NCBI GenBank assembly: GCA_027625915.1
Contig: JANTQA010000008.1
Span: forward strand, 4,295,001 to 4,359,000
Reading direction: 5' to 3'
Length of the DNA: 64,000 nt
Source of the DNA: Anaeramoeba flamelloides
Taxonomy: Eukaryota; Metamonada; Anaeramoebidae
The number at the start of each line of letters is the position of its first letter. Position 1 is the first letter of the stretch. Shown here one piece after another: positions 20,958 to 32,039 of the stretch. The translations under genes and the position numbers were made by a program. Below the pieces are notes generated by a model. The model had not been told where the DNA came from and ran no database searches. It saw only the letters and a program-made list of their open reading frames with translations.

Positions 20958-22994
20958 TCAAAAACATTTATTTTTTGATAGCCAATCTAAACCAATATCT
21001 ACTTGGATTTTTTTTTCTTTACTTGCTAAAGTTCTTTTTTTTGTGAGGTTACACGAAACATTGGGCTGACAGAAAGTTGAAAGATTTTTATTTTGAAAAA
21101 TATTCTTAAAAGGTTCTTGTTGGCAAATATTTTCAACTTGAAGATGCGATTTTGAAACAAAATCTTGAGAAATGATTGTCCAATAATTGCCATTATTCAA
21201 ATTATAGCGAGTAATCAATTTTTTAACTATTGAAAGCTTTTGCCCTCTGTTATTACAATATAAATTTAGAGGGTTATTTTCAAAGTCAATATCTATATGC
21301 TGTGAATAACGATATATTAATCCCTTTGGATCGATGAGATCATTTGCCAATAAAAGACAAGATAATACAAATTTTGATTTCCCAAGATAAAATAAATGCT
21401 GGTTATAGAATTCTTTTTTCTCATCTTCGTTAATGAAATTTGATAGCCTGTCCACAAATCTTTTCTCAAACCAATACATTAAGACATCATAAGAAAATAT
21501 TTGATAAAATATATTTTCTAATTGTAATTTTAATGATTCCTTATGAATTTCATATTCAGATTTGCGATTTTGTAATGTATTTTTGAATTCTTGGGGTTCT
21601 TGAGATTCTTTATATTCTTGGGTTTCTTTATATTCTTGGGATTCTTTACATTCTTTGTATTCTTGTGAATCGTTGTATTCTTGTGAATCTTTGTATTCTT
21701 TGAATTCGTCAGATTCTTTAGATTCTTGAGACTGCTTGTGGTTTTTAGATTTGTTTAGTTTAACAATTTCTTTTAATAAATTGTGGAATGTAATTGAAAT
21801 TTGTGGTGGCGTTTTTGAGATTGACAATAAGGAAAGTACGCCTATTAGAATTTCTAAAACGAATTCTGTAAATGTTCTTCTTGAATTTGATAATAAATAC
21901 TTTAGTTGATTTTTGATTTTTTCAACTTCTTCTTGGTTTGCTTTAAATACTTGCCCAATTTGGTCTGCAAATTTGTCTGTATATGGGGATATGATCTTTT
22001 GTGATGCCCCCCCTGTCATAACCCACAATTGACCAGTTAATAATTTAAACACTTCCTTTCCTGATTCAATTAAAAAGGAATTTGATCTTTTTAAACCTTG
22101 CATTTTTGAATTGTTTGCTTTGAATCTTCTTTTTCTGATTACAGCTGTTTTTTCGTTTCCGTTTTCGTTTCCCTTTCCGTTTGCATAAATATTAAAAAAT
22201 TTTGACTGTTTTGCTATTTGTTTTTGTTTTTTTCTTCCTTGTTCTTGTTGGTTTTGTGCTTGTTGTTGTTTCTTTGTTTTTTTATTTTTTTTTTTTATTT
22301 TAGCTACTTTGAGAAAGAGCTTTGAATTTATTTTTGTTTTTCCACATACTTTAAATTTTGGTCTTTGTAGTTGCCTGTTTTTTTTATTTTTGCTTTTCTT
22401 GGGCTTTGCTTTTGTTTTCTTAATGACAACATGAAATGGCTTTTTCTTATGCGTTTTGTTTTTAGAACCTTTTTTATCAAGTGGTAATACTTGCTTTTGG
22501 ATCGTCTTTTTAGGTGCTCTCAGATTTGAATTGTTTTTTTGTTGATTAATGATAATCTGATCAGATCCTTGCATATGATTATCTGTTATTTGGTTCATTG
22601 TTAAATTTTGGGTTTGAATTGATTCACATTCTTCCATATTTGTTTCGATCATAGAATTTTGCTCAGTTGTTTTGAATTCAATGGATGTTGGTAAAATTTC
22701 CTCATAATAACTATAGTTTCGGTTGTTATTATGGCCGTTTTTGCTATTCACGCTAATTTGAGATGCCTCAAGGCTAAAATTATTTTCAAACTGATCATCA
22801 AGAACATCAGTGTAGGGGAAATATAAGACCTGATCAGAGAGTAAAGAATTGTTTTCTTCAGAACTGTGAAATGAGCCAAGGGTATTATCAAAGATTCGAT
22901 TTTCCTCGAATACGTTTTGATCCAAAAAATCTAAGCTTTCGTTTGTTTCATAAGATGAGTCAATCAGCGAATTGCTTTGATTTAAAAAATGCAT
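20958..22994 (-). CDS. Unrecognised 678-residue basic protein
   Basis: I do not recognise this family. The N-terminal 160 residues are acidic and Ser/Asn-rich. Residues about 161-290 are very basic (many KKK and KKNK runs) and end in VIRKRRFK, plausible nuclear or nucleolar targeting (inference). Residues about 305-410 look folded, with KLLTGQLWVMTGGASQK and a hydrophobic helix EFVLEILIGVLSLLSI (377-392). Residues 421-470 are a tandem Ser-Gln-Glu-Tyr-Lys repeat visible in the DNA too. Residues about 486-630 are again well mixed and look like a second folded region, with YDVLMYWFEKRFVDRL (502-517) and NYWTIISQDF (603-612). Single exon, ATG at 22992-22994. A T/C-rich stretch ending in AG lies 10 bases before the ATG and could be a 5' untranslated intron acceptor. 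The length and the two structured blocks argue for a real gene. Confidence 0.8.
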   Translation of the reverse strand: MHFLNQSNSLIDSSYETNESLDFLDQNVFEENRIFDNTLGSFHSSEENNSLLSDQVLYFPYTDVLDDQFENNFSLEASQISVNSKNGHNNNRNYSYYEEILPTSIEFKTTEQNSMIETNMEECESIQTQNLTMNQITDNHMQGSDQIIINQQKNNSNLRAPKKTIQKQVLPLDKKGSKNKTHKKKPFHVVIKKTKAKPKKSKNKKNRQLQRPKFKVCGKTKINSKLFLKVAKIKKKNKKTKKQQQAQNQQEQGRKKQKQIAKQSKFFNIYANGKGNENGNEKTAVIRKRRFKANNSKMQGLKRSNSFLIESGKEVFKLLTGQLWVMTGGASQKIISPYTDKFADQIGQVFKANQEEVEKIKNQLKYLLSNSRRTFTEFVLEILIGVLSLLSISKTPPQISITFHNLLKEIVKLNKSKNHKQSQESKESDEFKEYKDSQEYNDSQEYKECKESQEYKETQEYKESQEPQEFKNTLQNRKSEYEIHKESLKLQLENIFYQIFSYDVLMYWFEKRFVDRLSNFINEDEKKEFYNQHLFYLGKSKFVLSCLLLANDLIDPKGLIYRYSQHIDIDFENNPLNLYCNNRGQKLSIVKKLITRYNLNNGNYWTIISQDFVSKSHLQVENICQQEPFKNIFQNKNLSTFCQPNVSCNLTKKRTLASKEKKIQVDIGLDWLSKNKCF
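21590..21735 (-). repeat. Coding tandem repeat (SQEYKE-type)
   Basis: ATTCTTGTGAATCTTTGT-like units of 12-18 bases repeat in the orphan gene, giving SQEYKE/SQEYND units at about residues 421-470. The frame is preserved. Confidence 0.8.
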
Positions 22995-24975
22995 TATGGG
23001 TTTCTAGAAATAAAGAAAATGGGAAAAATGAGAAAGAAAAGTAAAGAGTGTCTATTGTAAAAAGCGGAAAAAGAAGTTAAAAAGCCGAAAATAAAAAAAA
23101 GAAATATTAAAAAAAAAAAAGTAAACAAAAAAATAAATTAAAAAAAAATGATTTTTTCGATTATGATTTAGGGTTACAAACTTGAACTAAATTATTTTTT
23201 AGTAGGTTTCTGGTCTTTTTCGTTGTTTTTTTGGGAATTTTTTTTTTTTTATTTTAAAATCCTTTTTGAAGTTGCAAAAAGGTAAAAGTGTTTAAATTCA
23301 AAGAAACGTTGGATTCAACGACAGTGTTTCACCTTTTGAAACATTTATAATCACATCTATTATGATTACTAAAAATTTTTGATCATTTTTCTTGTTTCAA
23401 GGATTTCACTAAAATCTGTTTTTGCATTAAAATTTAAGGTACCTGTACTGATGTTAGTTAAGACTGGAACCAAATAGTAGAGTGAAAATAGATTGACAGA
23501 TTGACAAGAGTTTGTTTAAAAGCATCTGATATTTTGAGATATTGATTGCTAGATCTTGAACATTATTGATTTTTTGAAGACAAATACTTTTGATCCCTTG
23601 TTAAAAAAAAAGAATTTGAATTTATAGTCCAATAAAAAACGATTCTTGATGTTAAAAAAATCAACTACTAATCAGTTTATTATGACCTAGTACAAAAATT
23701 TATAACAAGAATTTAAACTTTTCTCAAATTATTAAAAAAAAAATAAATGAAATCCATTTTTATCAAGCAATTCCTCTGAGGACCAGTCACTTACCATGGA
23801 TTCGGTCCATACTCAAAGTCCTTTCTGACACCAAATAATACTATTATGATATTCGCTTCTATTAATTGTCAAAATTTGAATAATAAAAAAAAAAAAATTC
23901 TTAGGATATCAATGACAATAAAAGCAAATTAAAAAAAAAGATTCTTCAAATATTAATTTAAAAAAATTACATAATAAAAAAAAAGTATAATCTATCTCCT
24001 TGCCAAAAAATATAAATAACTAAAAAATTAAAAGCAATCTTAATTGTAAAAAAATTTAAAAGTATAAAAAAAAAAATAATTGTTACTTATTTTATATTCC
24101 CAAATGTTTAAATTTCTTCAATTTAAAACATTATTTTCAATTTTCAGTACAGAATCAATTTATTTCGATATAATATAATTTGTGGTTATTTTAAAAACCT
24201 CAAAATTTGACAGAGTTAGGTTTTTGTAACATTTTAGAGATAAAAATAACTCATTTGAGAAATTAAAAAAAAATGAAACTAAAAATCTTGATATTCAAAA
24301 TTATTGTAGAGAGTAAATTTCTAACTTTTACAATTTTTTAAAATTATCCATACAAACAATTTATATTGGTTTTTTGATGTCAACCTTTGTTTTTTTTTCT
24401 TAACACTTTTTTGGATTTTAATTGTTGATTTTTATTTAAGAGAACTATAATACATCATATTTTGATTTCTAATTCGTATTATGAAAAGATAAGAATTATG
24501 TATTTTTTTGATACCATTTTCAGAAAATTATTTTTTACTTTAATGACACATCCCTTCGGAATATATTCAATTTAATTTGACCTTAATATTACAATAAAGA
24601 CTAACAGCATATTTATTTTACTTAAAAGAATGAAAAGTAGAGGGATCTTGTTAAAATCAATGTTTTTTTTTTTTTTTTTTTTTTTTTTCAAGATATTTTA
24701 ATTGGGTTAAAACTATTTATGTGGCATTTGATATGCAGTTTTTAAACAGATATACTAGAACCAAATAAGTATAAAAACAAAATTTTTATATTTCAGGAAT
24801 AATCTTTGAAAAAACTCACAAATTTTTTTTAATATTCTTGTTTATGTAGAAAAAAAAACAAACTATTGTAATTTTTGTCCAATAATTTTTTGTACTTATC
24901 AATTCTTTTTTTGACCTATATTTTCTTATTTTATGTATTATATACTATTTTTAAGTATAACTTAAAAACTATATA
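22995..24975. other. Upstream region of the orphan gene and AT-rich intergenic
   Basis: About 23120-23250 contains a block (GATTTAGGGTTACAAACTTG followed by AACTAAATT) that occurs again at about 26900-27030. CGTTGGATTCAACG, a short palindrome, lies near 23307. T-run at about 24661-24688. No gene recognised. Confidence 0.45.
23120..23250. repeat. Repeat O, copy next to the orphan gene
   Basis: ATTATGATTTAGGGTTACAA and AACTTGAACTAAATT followed by T-rich text match 26900-27030 in the same orientation. This copy lies about 130-250 bases upstream of the orphan gene's start codon. Confidence 0.65.
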
Positions 24976-25169
24976 CAGTCAATTCCACTTTTAAGGCACA
25001 AACTTTCAACGAAATTTAAGGCACAATAAAAATCTCAAATTAAAGCACAAAATTCAGATTCTAGTAAAATAAATTGTAAAAAAAAATTCCAAATTTTGTG
25101 CCTTAATTTGAGATTTTTTTGTGCCTTAAATTTCGTTGATAGTTTGTGCCTTAAAAGTGGAACTGACTG
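24976..25169. mobile_element. Family A near-palindromic element, copy 4 (194 bp)
   Basis: The best preserved copy. CAGTCAATTCCACTTTTAAG at the left and AAAGTGGAACTGACTG at the right, TA on both sides. Arms pair through GGCACAAACTTTCAACGAAA and its complement with few mismatches. The two overlapping frames seen in it are only the palindrome read both ways. Confidence 0.9.
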
Positions 25170-26899
25170 TAACGGAAATAAAATTCCAAATTTCTCTTCA
25201 AAAGGTTTGGAAATCTTAAAAGTACAAACCAAACACCTAATTAACTTAATTGTAAAATATTATAGAAATAAAGTATAGGGTGTTTAAATATACTATCATT
25301 TGATCTTGGCCCAAAAAATACCTAGAGATAAGCAATATCAATTTTATCATATTATAAAATGATAATGGTTAATATTTGTATTAAAACAGATTATAAAATA
25401 TAATAAAAAAAAATAATATAAAATTCCAAATATAAATATTATTACCAAATACAAATTTGTTAAATAAAATTCATTTCAGTTAAAAGGCCAATAAAAATTT
25501 AGTATTAAATATAGATTATTATTTATTATTGGTCTGCCCAGAATAAATAAGAATTAAGAATAATAATACATACCAAAGGATATTTGATACCCCCCAAAAA
25601 AAAAAAAAAAAAAAAAAAATCAATAGATCTTAAATATAGAAAAACTCAAAATTATTAAGAAACTATTGAGAAATAAATCAATTTTCATTTTGATCTCCAA
25701 TTGAAGATTAAATAAAATCAAAATAGAAATCAATATCTTTTCTCTACATTCATTTTTAATGTTTCAGTAACATTAAAAGAACACCTTTTCACCAATTAAC
25801 TATGTCGATATTATAATAAAAAAAATTTCCAATGAATTATTTCAAAAAAAAAAACAAAAATGCAAAATGATAAAAAATATGCAAAAATGATTTCAATTTT
25901 GAAATTTCCAAAATAAAGTTTTTTTCTAATATCTATTCAAACTCTTTAGACACATGTAATTTACTCCATATAAATGGACACCATTGATAGGAAAATGTGT
26001 TATTATAATGTAAAAATAAATCAATTTAGACAGAATATAACATTATAGTTTAAAAATAAATTTATTCAATTTAATATAAATTGATAAAGAATAATAAAAA
26101 GATAAAAAAATTTCCACCAAATGACAATTAATACACTGCATTAGCAAAGAATTTTTTTACATTAAAAATTATTTTTATCAAAGTAGAAACATATTGAAAT
26201 GTGGATTAACAAAAATAATTTATCAAAAAATTATTCTTTCATAGTTGTTTTCAAACAAAAAATGTCCACTTTTAACTATTGATTGTTTGTTTTACTTAAC
26301 AAAATTATTCCAAGTATAATACTAACCATTTATTAACTTTTTACTTTTCTTCAATTTTTTCTTTAATAAAAAACATATGAGTAATTAATACTAGTTAAAT
26401 TATGTAGATGATTTTATATTAATTACAAAATGAAACCTATTTCAATTAGACGAAAAATTAATTTCAATTTATGAAATTGTATTTCAATTTTGATTGCAAA
26501 TAATAAATTGAAAACAGAAATTTCATAATATTTATCAAAATATTTAACATTTAGATATTTGTTTTAGAAAAAAAATTAACATTAATACGATTATCTAAAA
26601 TAGTTAAAAGCATCCCTTTTCACAATTAGAAAAAAAAAATTAAATTATAATTCCCTAAAAAAGATATTAAATCACAGATTCTTCAATTTTTTTATATTAA
26701 TTCAATAAATATATCGATTATAAAAATATAATAATGAAATAAATATTTAAAATTATTTTAATTCTTGGATTAATTCATATATAATTAGAATTGGAAAAAT
26801 TAACTGAAACCCATCATTTTTTATTTCTAAAGCATATTTTAAATTCGAACATATTATAATTATATTATTTGTTAAAAAAAATTCAAATTCAAAAAAAAA

Positions 26900-27030
26900 A
26901 ATAAAGTAAAAAAAAATTATTTTTTCTATTATGATTTAGGGTTACAAACTTGAACTAAATTGTTTTTTTAAAGAGTTTATTAGCTTTTTTGTCGTTTTTT
27001 TTTGTTAATTTATTTTTTTTTTATTTTCTG
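26900..27030. repeat. Repeat O, distal copy
   Basis: Same order of landmarks as 23120-23250. No gene follows it in the same orientation, so it may be a displaced flank or simply a repeat present at both places. Confidence 0.6.
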
Positions 27031-27894
27031 AAATTCAATCAAAGAATCAACAATAAAATAAATTTCAACTTATAAATTCTAAAGATTCTATAAAACGGAA
27101 TACCGAAGCACATATATAATGTTTTGTTGAATTCTAGAATTGAAAATTGTATTTTCATGAACGTATAATATAAAATAATGGAGTAAAATCAAAAAGTTTA
27201 TCAAATTCTGTTGAAATATGGATAAGATAATGGTTGTTTTTTTTTTTAATTCTTGTTTTTATTAACAAAATAAATTTATTTACAAAATAAAAAAAAGAAT
27301 TCAAAAAAAAATCTCTTATATAATTTCCTTAATTTAAAATAATTGGTTAAAATATAAGATTTTATTCTACTATTTTGGATTACGTAAAAGCTAAAAACCA
27401 ACCGGTACCTAATGACACTTAATGTTACTCTATATCAATTGAAGAAACACCACTAGATTTTTTAATTTAATAAAAAAACAGAAATATTTATTTATCAATC
27501 AAGGATATTTAACTTATATCTCAAGTTCAACAAATTTAAAATTAATGTTATTTAATAACTGTTTAAATAGATATTAATATGTAAACAATAAAAAAATAAT
27601 TATTTTTTTTCATTTATATTTAAACTGAAAATAAATAAATATTAGAAAATATTGTTCATTTTTTTTTATTGTTCTGTCCTTAATATGAAAAGATAATTTA
27701 ATATTTTAAATTGAATTTAAAGAATTAAATTTTAATGAAAAAATTTTAAAAAAAGACATTTTAAAGATTATTTACCATGAATTAATAATTTGGAAATCTA
27801 TTATTTTATACTTAAATTTTTAGAAGAAAATTTTAGTAAATGTTAGCACATTGTAATTAATTATTTCCCAATAAAAATAGTTTGTACTTTTTTA

Positions 27895-27948
<54 letters not shown>
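27895..27948. repeat. (ATT)n microsatellite
   Basis: About 18 uninterrupted ATT/TTA units. Confidence 0.95.
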
Positions 27949-28239
27949 TTATTGTTCTTTTTTTATATCTTACGTTGATCCTTGGTGATAATTTTAATAA
28001 TCCACCCCCCCCCCCTTTTTTTTTTTTTTTTTTTGAAAAGGATTTTTTAATTGAAAAATAAATAAAAAATTATAAAAAAATTATTAAATATAAATATAGT
28101 TAATATATTGTTAGTTTTTTTTTATTTTTATAAAAATAAATTTTTATCAAAAAACTCTGCTAATAGAAAAATCACGTTTCCATCTATTTTTATTCATAAA
28201 ATCTAAAAAAAAAAAAAATAAATAAATATTAGGTATTTT

Positions 28240-28830
28240 GTAATAGGTGCTACATTTTTTTTTATTTTATAAAAAATCATCTTTGTTAGAGGAGCTGTTT
28301 GTTAATTGAAAATACCAAATTAAGTTTAAATATAAATTCAAATTGAATCAATGACCATGCTCTTTATTTCAAAATATATCCTGTTTAATATTTCCAAAAA
28401 ATATAATAAAGAAAACTTTTTTCGGAAAAAAACAATACAGGACTAATTTCAATAAAAAACTGGAAATATGGGAAAGGTTACAAATACCTTTTTAAATAAC
28501 CAAATCTTTATTTGTTTTAAATTCTATTTGCAATTATTTTGAGTTTACAATCTCTTATGAAAACGATTTTTACAATCAAAAAGAAAATAATAAAGACATT
28601 TTTTCACCCATTGAAAATATCAGACAAAATCAAGATCAGAAATTTTAATATATTATATTTCTGATATAACATATTAACACACATGCTAAATTATTATCAA
28701 GAATACATAAATTGTTGTTCATGATTTTATAAATTTAATAATTTTTATCATAATTAAGTTTAATCAAGATGGTACAAATAAATTTGCACCACTTGATTGA
28801 AAATAGCTTATAAAACGACAAGATGATATT
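28240..28830. mobile_element. Repeat L, partial copy
   Basis: AAAAAATCATCTTTGTTAG, AATTGAAAATACCAAATTAA and ATCAGACAAAATCAAGATCA recur at 41310-41710, and TTATTATCAAGAATA plus TTGAAAATAGCTTA recur at 42440-42570. The middle part of the 42-kb copy is found at 25560-26010 instead, so this locus is rearranged. Class unknown. Confidence 0.6.
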
Positions 28831-29845
28831 AAGATGGATTTTTTTACTTTTTTTTTGTTAATTGTATTACGATCCAACAAACCCACTCCCCACCTCCTAT
28901 TTACAATCATCAAATGTAAACCCAGATTTAGAGTTTTTACATTAACTTTAAATGTGAACAAGATTATAATTTAATAAATAGCTCTAATTTAAAAAAAATG
29001 AAAAGAAAAAAATAAATTTCAAACAAAGACAAGAAAAGAAAGAAAAAAAAGAAAGAAAAAAAAAAAACGATTGAAAAATAAGATCAAAAATAGTATAAAC
29101 TTAAGTAAAAGTTTTTGAACAATAGTTTTGAATTGGATATTTCCTTTTATATCCATTATGTCAAAATTTTAAAAAGTATGATCATCAAAAGTACTGATTT
29201 ACATTGTGCCATACAGAAAGAAGTTGATCCACTCAAAATATTTTGTTACTTAATTACAGAGGATTAATACCAATAGACAGCAATTAGATAAGAAAAATAC
29301 AAATTACCACTAATGTTTCTCTTCTTCTTATGAGTTGCCCACTAAAATTAGAACTACACTATTAATTTTCTTTCTTTCTCTCTACTTAGCAAAAATAACT
29401 AAAAAAAATTACTTTTCTAGAAAAAAAATAAAATCAAAAAAATTAAAAGTAAAAAAATTTCAAAAATTGAGATATTAATTTTAACATACTTAAGGTTTAA
29501 TTCCACTTTGACAATGTAAAATTCAATTCAAAAAAAATTAATCAAACAATAGAAACACTTTTCTAAAATCAATTTATTTTTAAAATCCTCGAATCACTAA
29601 ATTCCCCTTTTTTTTTAAAAAAGGTTTTCAAAATAATCTTTAAAACAATCTACAAACCACAATAAAACTATTTTTAGGCATTTGGAAAAAAAATTTTTTT
29701 TAATCACAATGTATTAAAAGTGATTAATTAAAAGACCAAGAAAAAAATGAAAAAAAAAAAAAATCTTGAACTGTTAGCCAAAACAATTAAAAAATTGTAA
29801 TTTTTTTTAAGGTGACAAAAGATAGATTATCAATTTTTAGATTTA
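28831..29845. other. Intergenic, 3' flank of the AP endonuclease gene
   Basis: A/T runs and purine-rich text (29030-29060). No gene or complete repeat was recognised. Confidence 0.5.
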
Positions 29846-31369
29846 TTAATTCTTGGTTTTTCTCTTTTTCTTTATTTCCTTCTGTCTCTTTTTCCTTTCC
29901 TTTCTCTTTTTTCTTTCCTTTCTCTTTTCCCTTTCCCTTCTCTTTTTCTTTCTCTTCTCAATTTCCTTTTTTTTCTTCTTGTTTTTTTTTTTGTTTAAAG
30001 TTTTTCTCTTTTTTAGCTTATCATTTATATCTCCCCGCTCTTCATTTAATAAGAGACGATTTCTTTTTCGTGGAGAAATTTTCTGTTTTGGAAGATTTGG
30101 ATTATGGATTGCAAGTACAATTGGGGAATGGTCAGAGCCTTTAATATCTAAACATATTGTATTATTAATAATGTTATTTTTCAATGAATTAGAAACAACA
30201 AAATAATCAGCGCGGAAGCCGTTGATTTGATCTTTTTTTTTATACCACATTGGCCAAAAGGTGAACGATCCTTTTTGGTTTGGATACAAATAGCGGTATG
30301 TATCCACAAATCCCAAATTTAATGTTTTTGTAAAAGAACCCCTTTCTTGGTCTGTATACCCTGGCTTATTGCGGAACCTCTTTGGCTCGTAAACATCATA
30401 TTCCAAATGAGACACGTTCATGTCCCCGCACCAGATAATTGGCTTAATCTTTTGTAATTTTTTCAAATACTTTCTCATTGATTTGTCCCAATTCGTTAAC
30501 CGGTGGTCGATCCTTGCAAGCTTTTGTCCCGAGTTTGGGGTGTACGTGTTGATCAGAAAAAAATTTTGATATTCTAGTGTAATGACCCTTCCCTCAAGAT
30601 CAGAATATTTTGTGTTTACTTTTTTCATTTGGTTTTTTTTTTCAAGATCAAAATCGTCATCAGAGCTTGAATCAGAACCTGCAAACGATTTTGAACAAGA
30701 GCCAGCTTTGGAGGTTAAACTACTTGTTTTATTGTTACAAGAAACACCCGAATCAGTTTTTGAAGAATTTTCCCGATCCTTTTTGGGTGTGCGAGTTCCA
30801 TTAAGCCGGCTTTTTGTTCCGGGCGATCCTTTAATTTTCTTCGCTTTTAAGAATGATCCAAAGGAATCTAATCCATAATAAACCTTAATCGGATCATATT
30901 TTGTAAAAATGGCAGTTCCAGAATATCCCTTTCTTGCAATAGAATGGTTCCAATAAGAGGAAAAGCCCGCAATATTTAATTCGTGCTTTTGTGTTTTTGT
31001 TTCTTGGACACACATTATATCCAAGTTATATTCCTTGATAAATTTTTGAAAAATTTTTGGTTTCCTCCTTAAAAGACCTCGGATACCATTTACATTAAAA
31101 GAACCCAGATTTAAGACCTGAGGTATTGCTTCTTTTTCATTTTCATTTTCTTTTTCATTTTCATTTTCTTTTTCTTTTTCATTTTCTTTTTCTTTTTCTT
31201 TTTTGACACATTTTTCTTCAAAATCTGTTATTTGGTAAAGAATCTCTTCAGTGTTTAACTTGAAATCATTTTGGTTGTTCTTTTTGTTCTTACTTTTTTG
31301 ATTATTCCTCTTTTTCTTGCTTGTCACTTTTTGTTTTTTTACAGTTTTCTTTGTTTTTTTTTTGTTCAT
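29846..31369 (-). CDS. AP endonuclease of the ExoIII/APE1 family
   Basis: 507 residues, single exon, ATG at 31367-31369. APE1-type enzymes cut DNA 5' to abasic sites in base excision repair. The catalytic landmarks are all present: FNVNGIRG (91-98), CVQETK with Glu123, GYSGTAIFTK (148-157), NTYTPNSG (274-281, Tyr276), CGDMNVSHLEYDV (314-326, Asp316 and Asn318), GFTP/QERG-equivalent GYTDQERGSF (337-346), RADYF (386-390) and GSDHSP (411-416, Asp413 and His414). Three additions lengthen it beyond the usual core of about 280 residues. There is a basic plus KEKENE N-terminus (1-80). An insertion of about 85 residues (170-255), rich in Ser, Thr and Lys and ending in an SDSSSDDDFD acidic block that fits casein kinase 2 sites, interrupts the core. 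The C-terminus after about 425 is Lys/Arg-rich. Nuclear location and activity are inferred from the family. Confidence 0.95.
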   Translation of the reverse strand: MNKKKTKKTVKKQKVTSKKKRNNQKSKNKKNNQNDFKLNTEEILYQITDFEEKCVKKEKEKENEKEKENENEKENENEKEAIPQVLNLGSFNVNGIRGLLRRKPKIFQKFIKEYNLDIMCVQETKTQKHELNIAGFSSYWNHSIARKGYSGTAIFTKYDPIKVYYGLDSFGSFLKAKKIKGSPGTKSRLNGTRTPKKDRENSSKTDSGVSCNNKTSSLTSKAGSCSKSFAGSDSSSDDDFDLEKKNQMKKVNTKYSDLEGRVITLEYQNFFLINTYTPNSGQKLARIDHRLTNWDKSMRKYLKKLQKIKPIIWCGDMNVSHLEYDVYEPKRFRNKPGYTDQERGSFTKTLNLGFVDTYRYLYPNQKGSFTFWPMWYKKKDQINGFRADYFVVSNSLKNNIINNTICLDIKGSDHSPIVLAIHNPNLPKQKISPRKRNRLLLNEERGDINDKLKKRKTLNKKKNKKKKKEIEKRKKKRREREKRKERKKRKERKKRQKEIKKKRKTKN

Positions 31370-32039
31370 TCTTTAATTGGAATAAGATCTTTTTTGAAAA
31401 AAAAAAAATGTATCCAATTAAGATGTTTTTGGTATAAATAGGAATTTGGGTTGTTTTTTTTTTGATGTAGTTGAGTGAAATCTGAATACTTTTCGTTACA
31501 TAAAAATCTACAACAAGTTTTTTTTTTTTTAATGATTGGAATTTCTCCGAAAAGGTATTTTAAAGAATTTTAAAGTATTGTCTTGAAAGTGTTCATAACA
31601 ATATTTATATTAAACAGAAAATCATAATCATTTTTTTTTAAAAAGGTTTTTCTCTAAAAACCTTTTGTTTTTGACAATTTGTAGATAATGTTGATTAAAC
31701 ATTCTCTTCAAAAACCCAGTCAATTGTTCGACAAAACGTTTTTATGACGAAGTACAAACAGAGTCTTAAATAGAAATTTGATATTTAAAGTAACATTTTT
31801 TAAACCAACAATGAAAAAGGATCCTCAAACAACAATTTGGTTCAATATTAGTAAAGGTTTTGATGAAGTAAGATCAATTTTTGATTTTATCTACCTTCAA
31901 TAACAAATAAAGTTAAATGAAAAATAGTGAACAAAAGGATTTCACTTAACACCCATTTTTGTATTGAACAGCTTGTTCGGAGCATTCTTAAAATTGAAAA
32001 ATTAGTTGGATTAAATTTTTAATTTTTACATTTTCTTTT
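31370..32039. other. Upstream region of the AP endonuclease gene
   Basis: Non-coding, with T-runs. A 30-codon frame starting ATGAAAAAGGATCCTC near 31810 is well composed (MKKDPQTTIWFNISKGF), but no continuation or donor-acceptor pair could be supported. Confidence 0.4.

Larger units (their letters stand above)
25170..28239. other. Very AT-rich intergenic with repeat fragments
   Basis: About 25560-26010 matches parts of 41820-42420 (shared ATCAATAT, GTTTCAGTAAC/GTTTCAATAAC, ATGATTTCAATTTTGAAA, ACACATGTA). About 26900-27030 is repeat O. An (ATT)n microsatellite runs about 27895-27948. A run of 11 C at 28005-28015 is followed by about 19 T. No gene is supported. Confidence 0.5.

Noticed and set aside
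20716-20967. Hydrophobic 83-residue minus-strand frame
   Set aside because: Overlaps the end of the orphan gene and lies in its likely 3' untranslated region; composition is that of AT-rich noise.
25035-25278. Two overlapping frames on opposite strands with similar sequences
   Set aside because: They are the arms of the family A palindrome read in both directions.
29812-30206. Phe/Ser-rich plus-strand frames
   Set aside because: Antisense of the Lys/Arg-rich C-terminus of the AP endonuclease.
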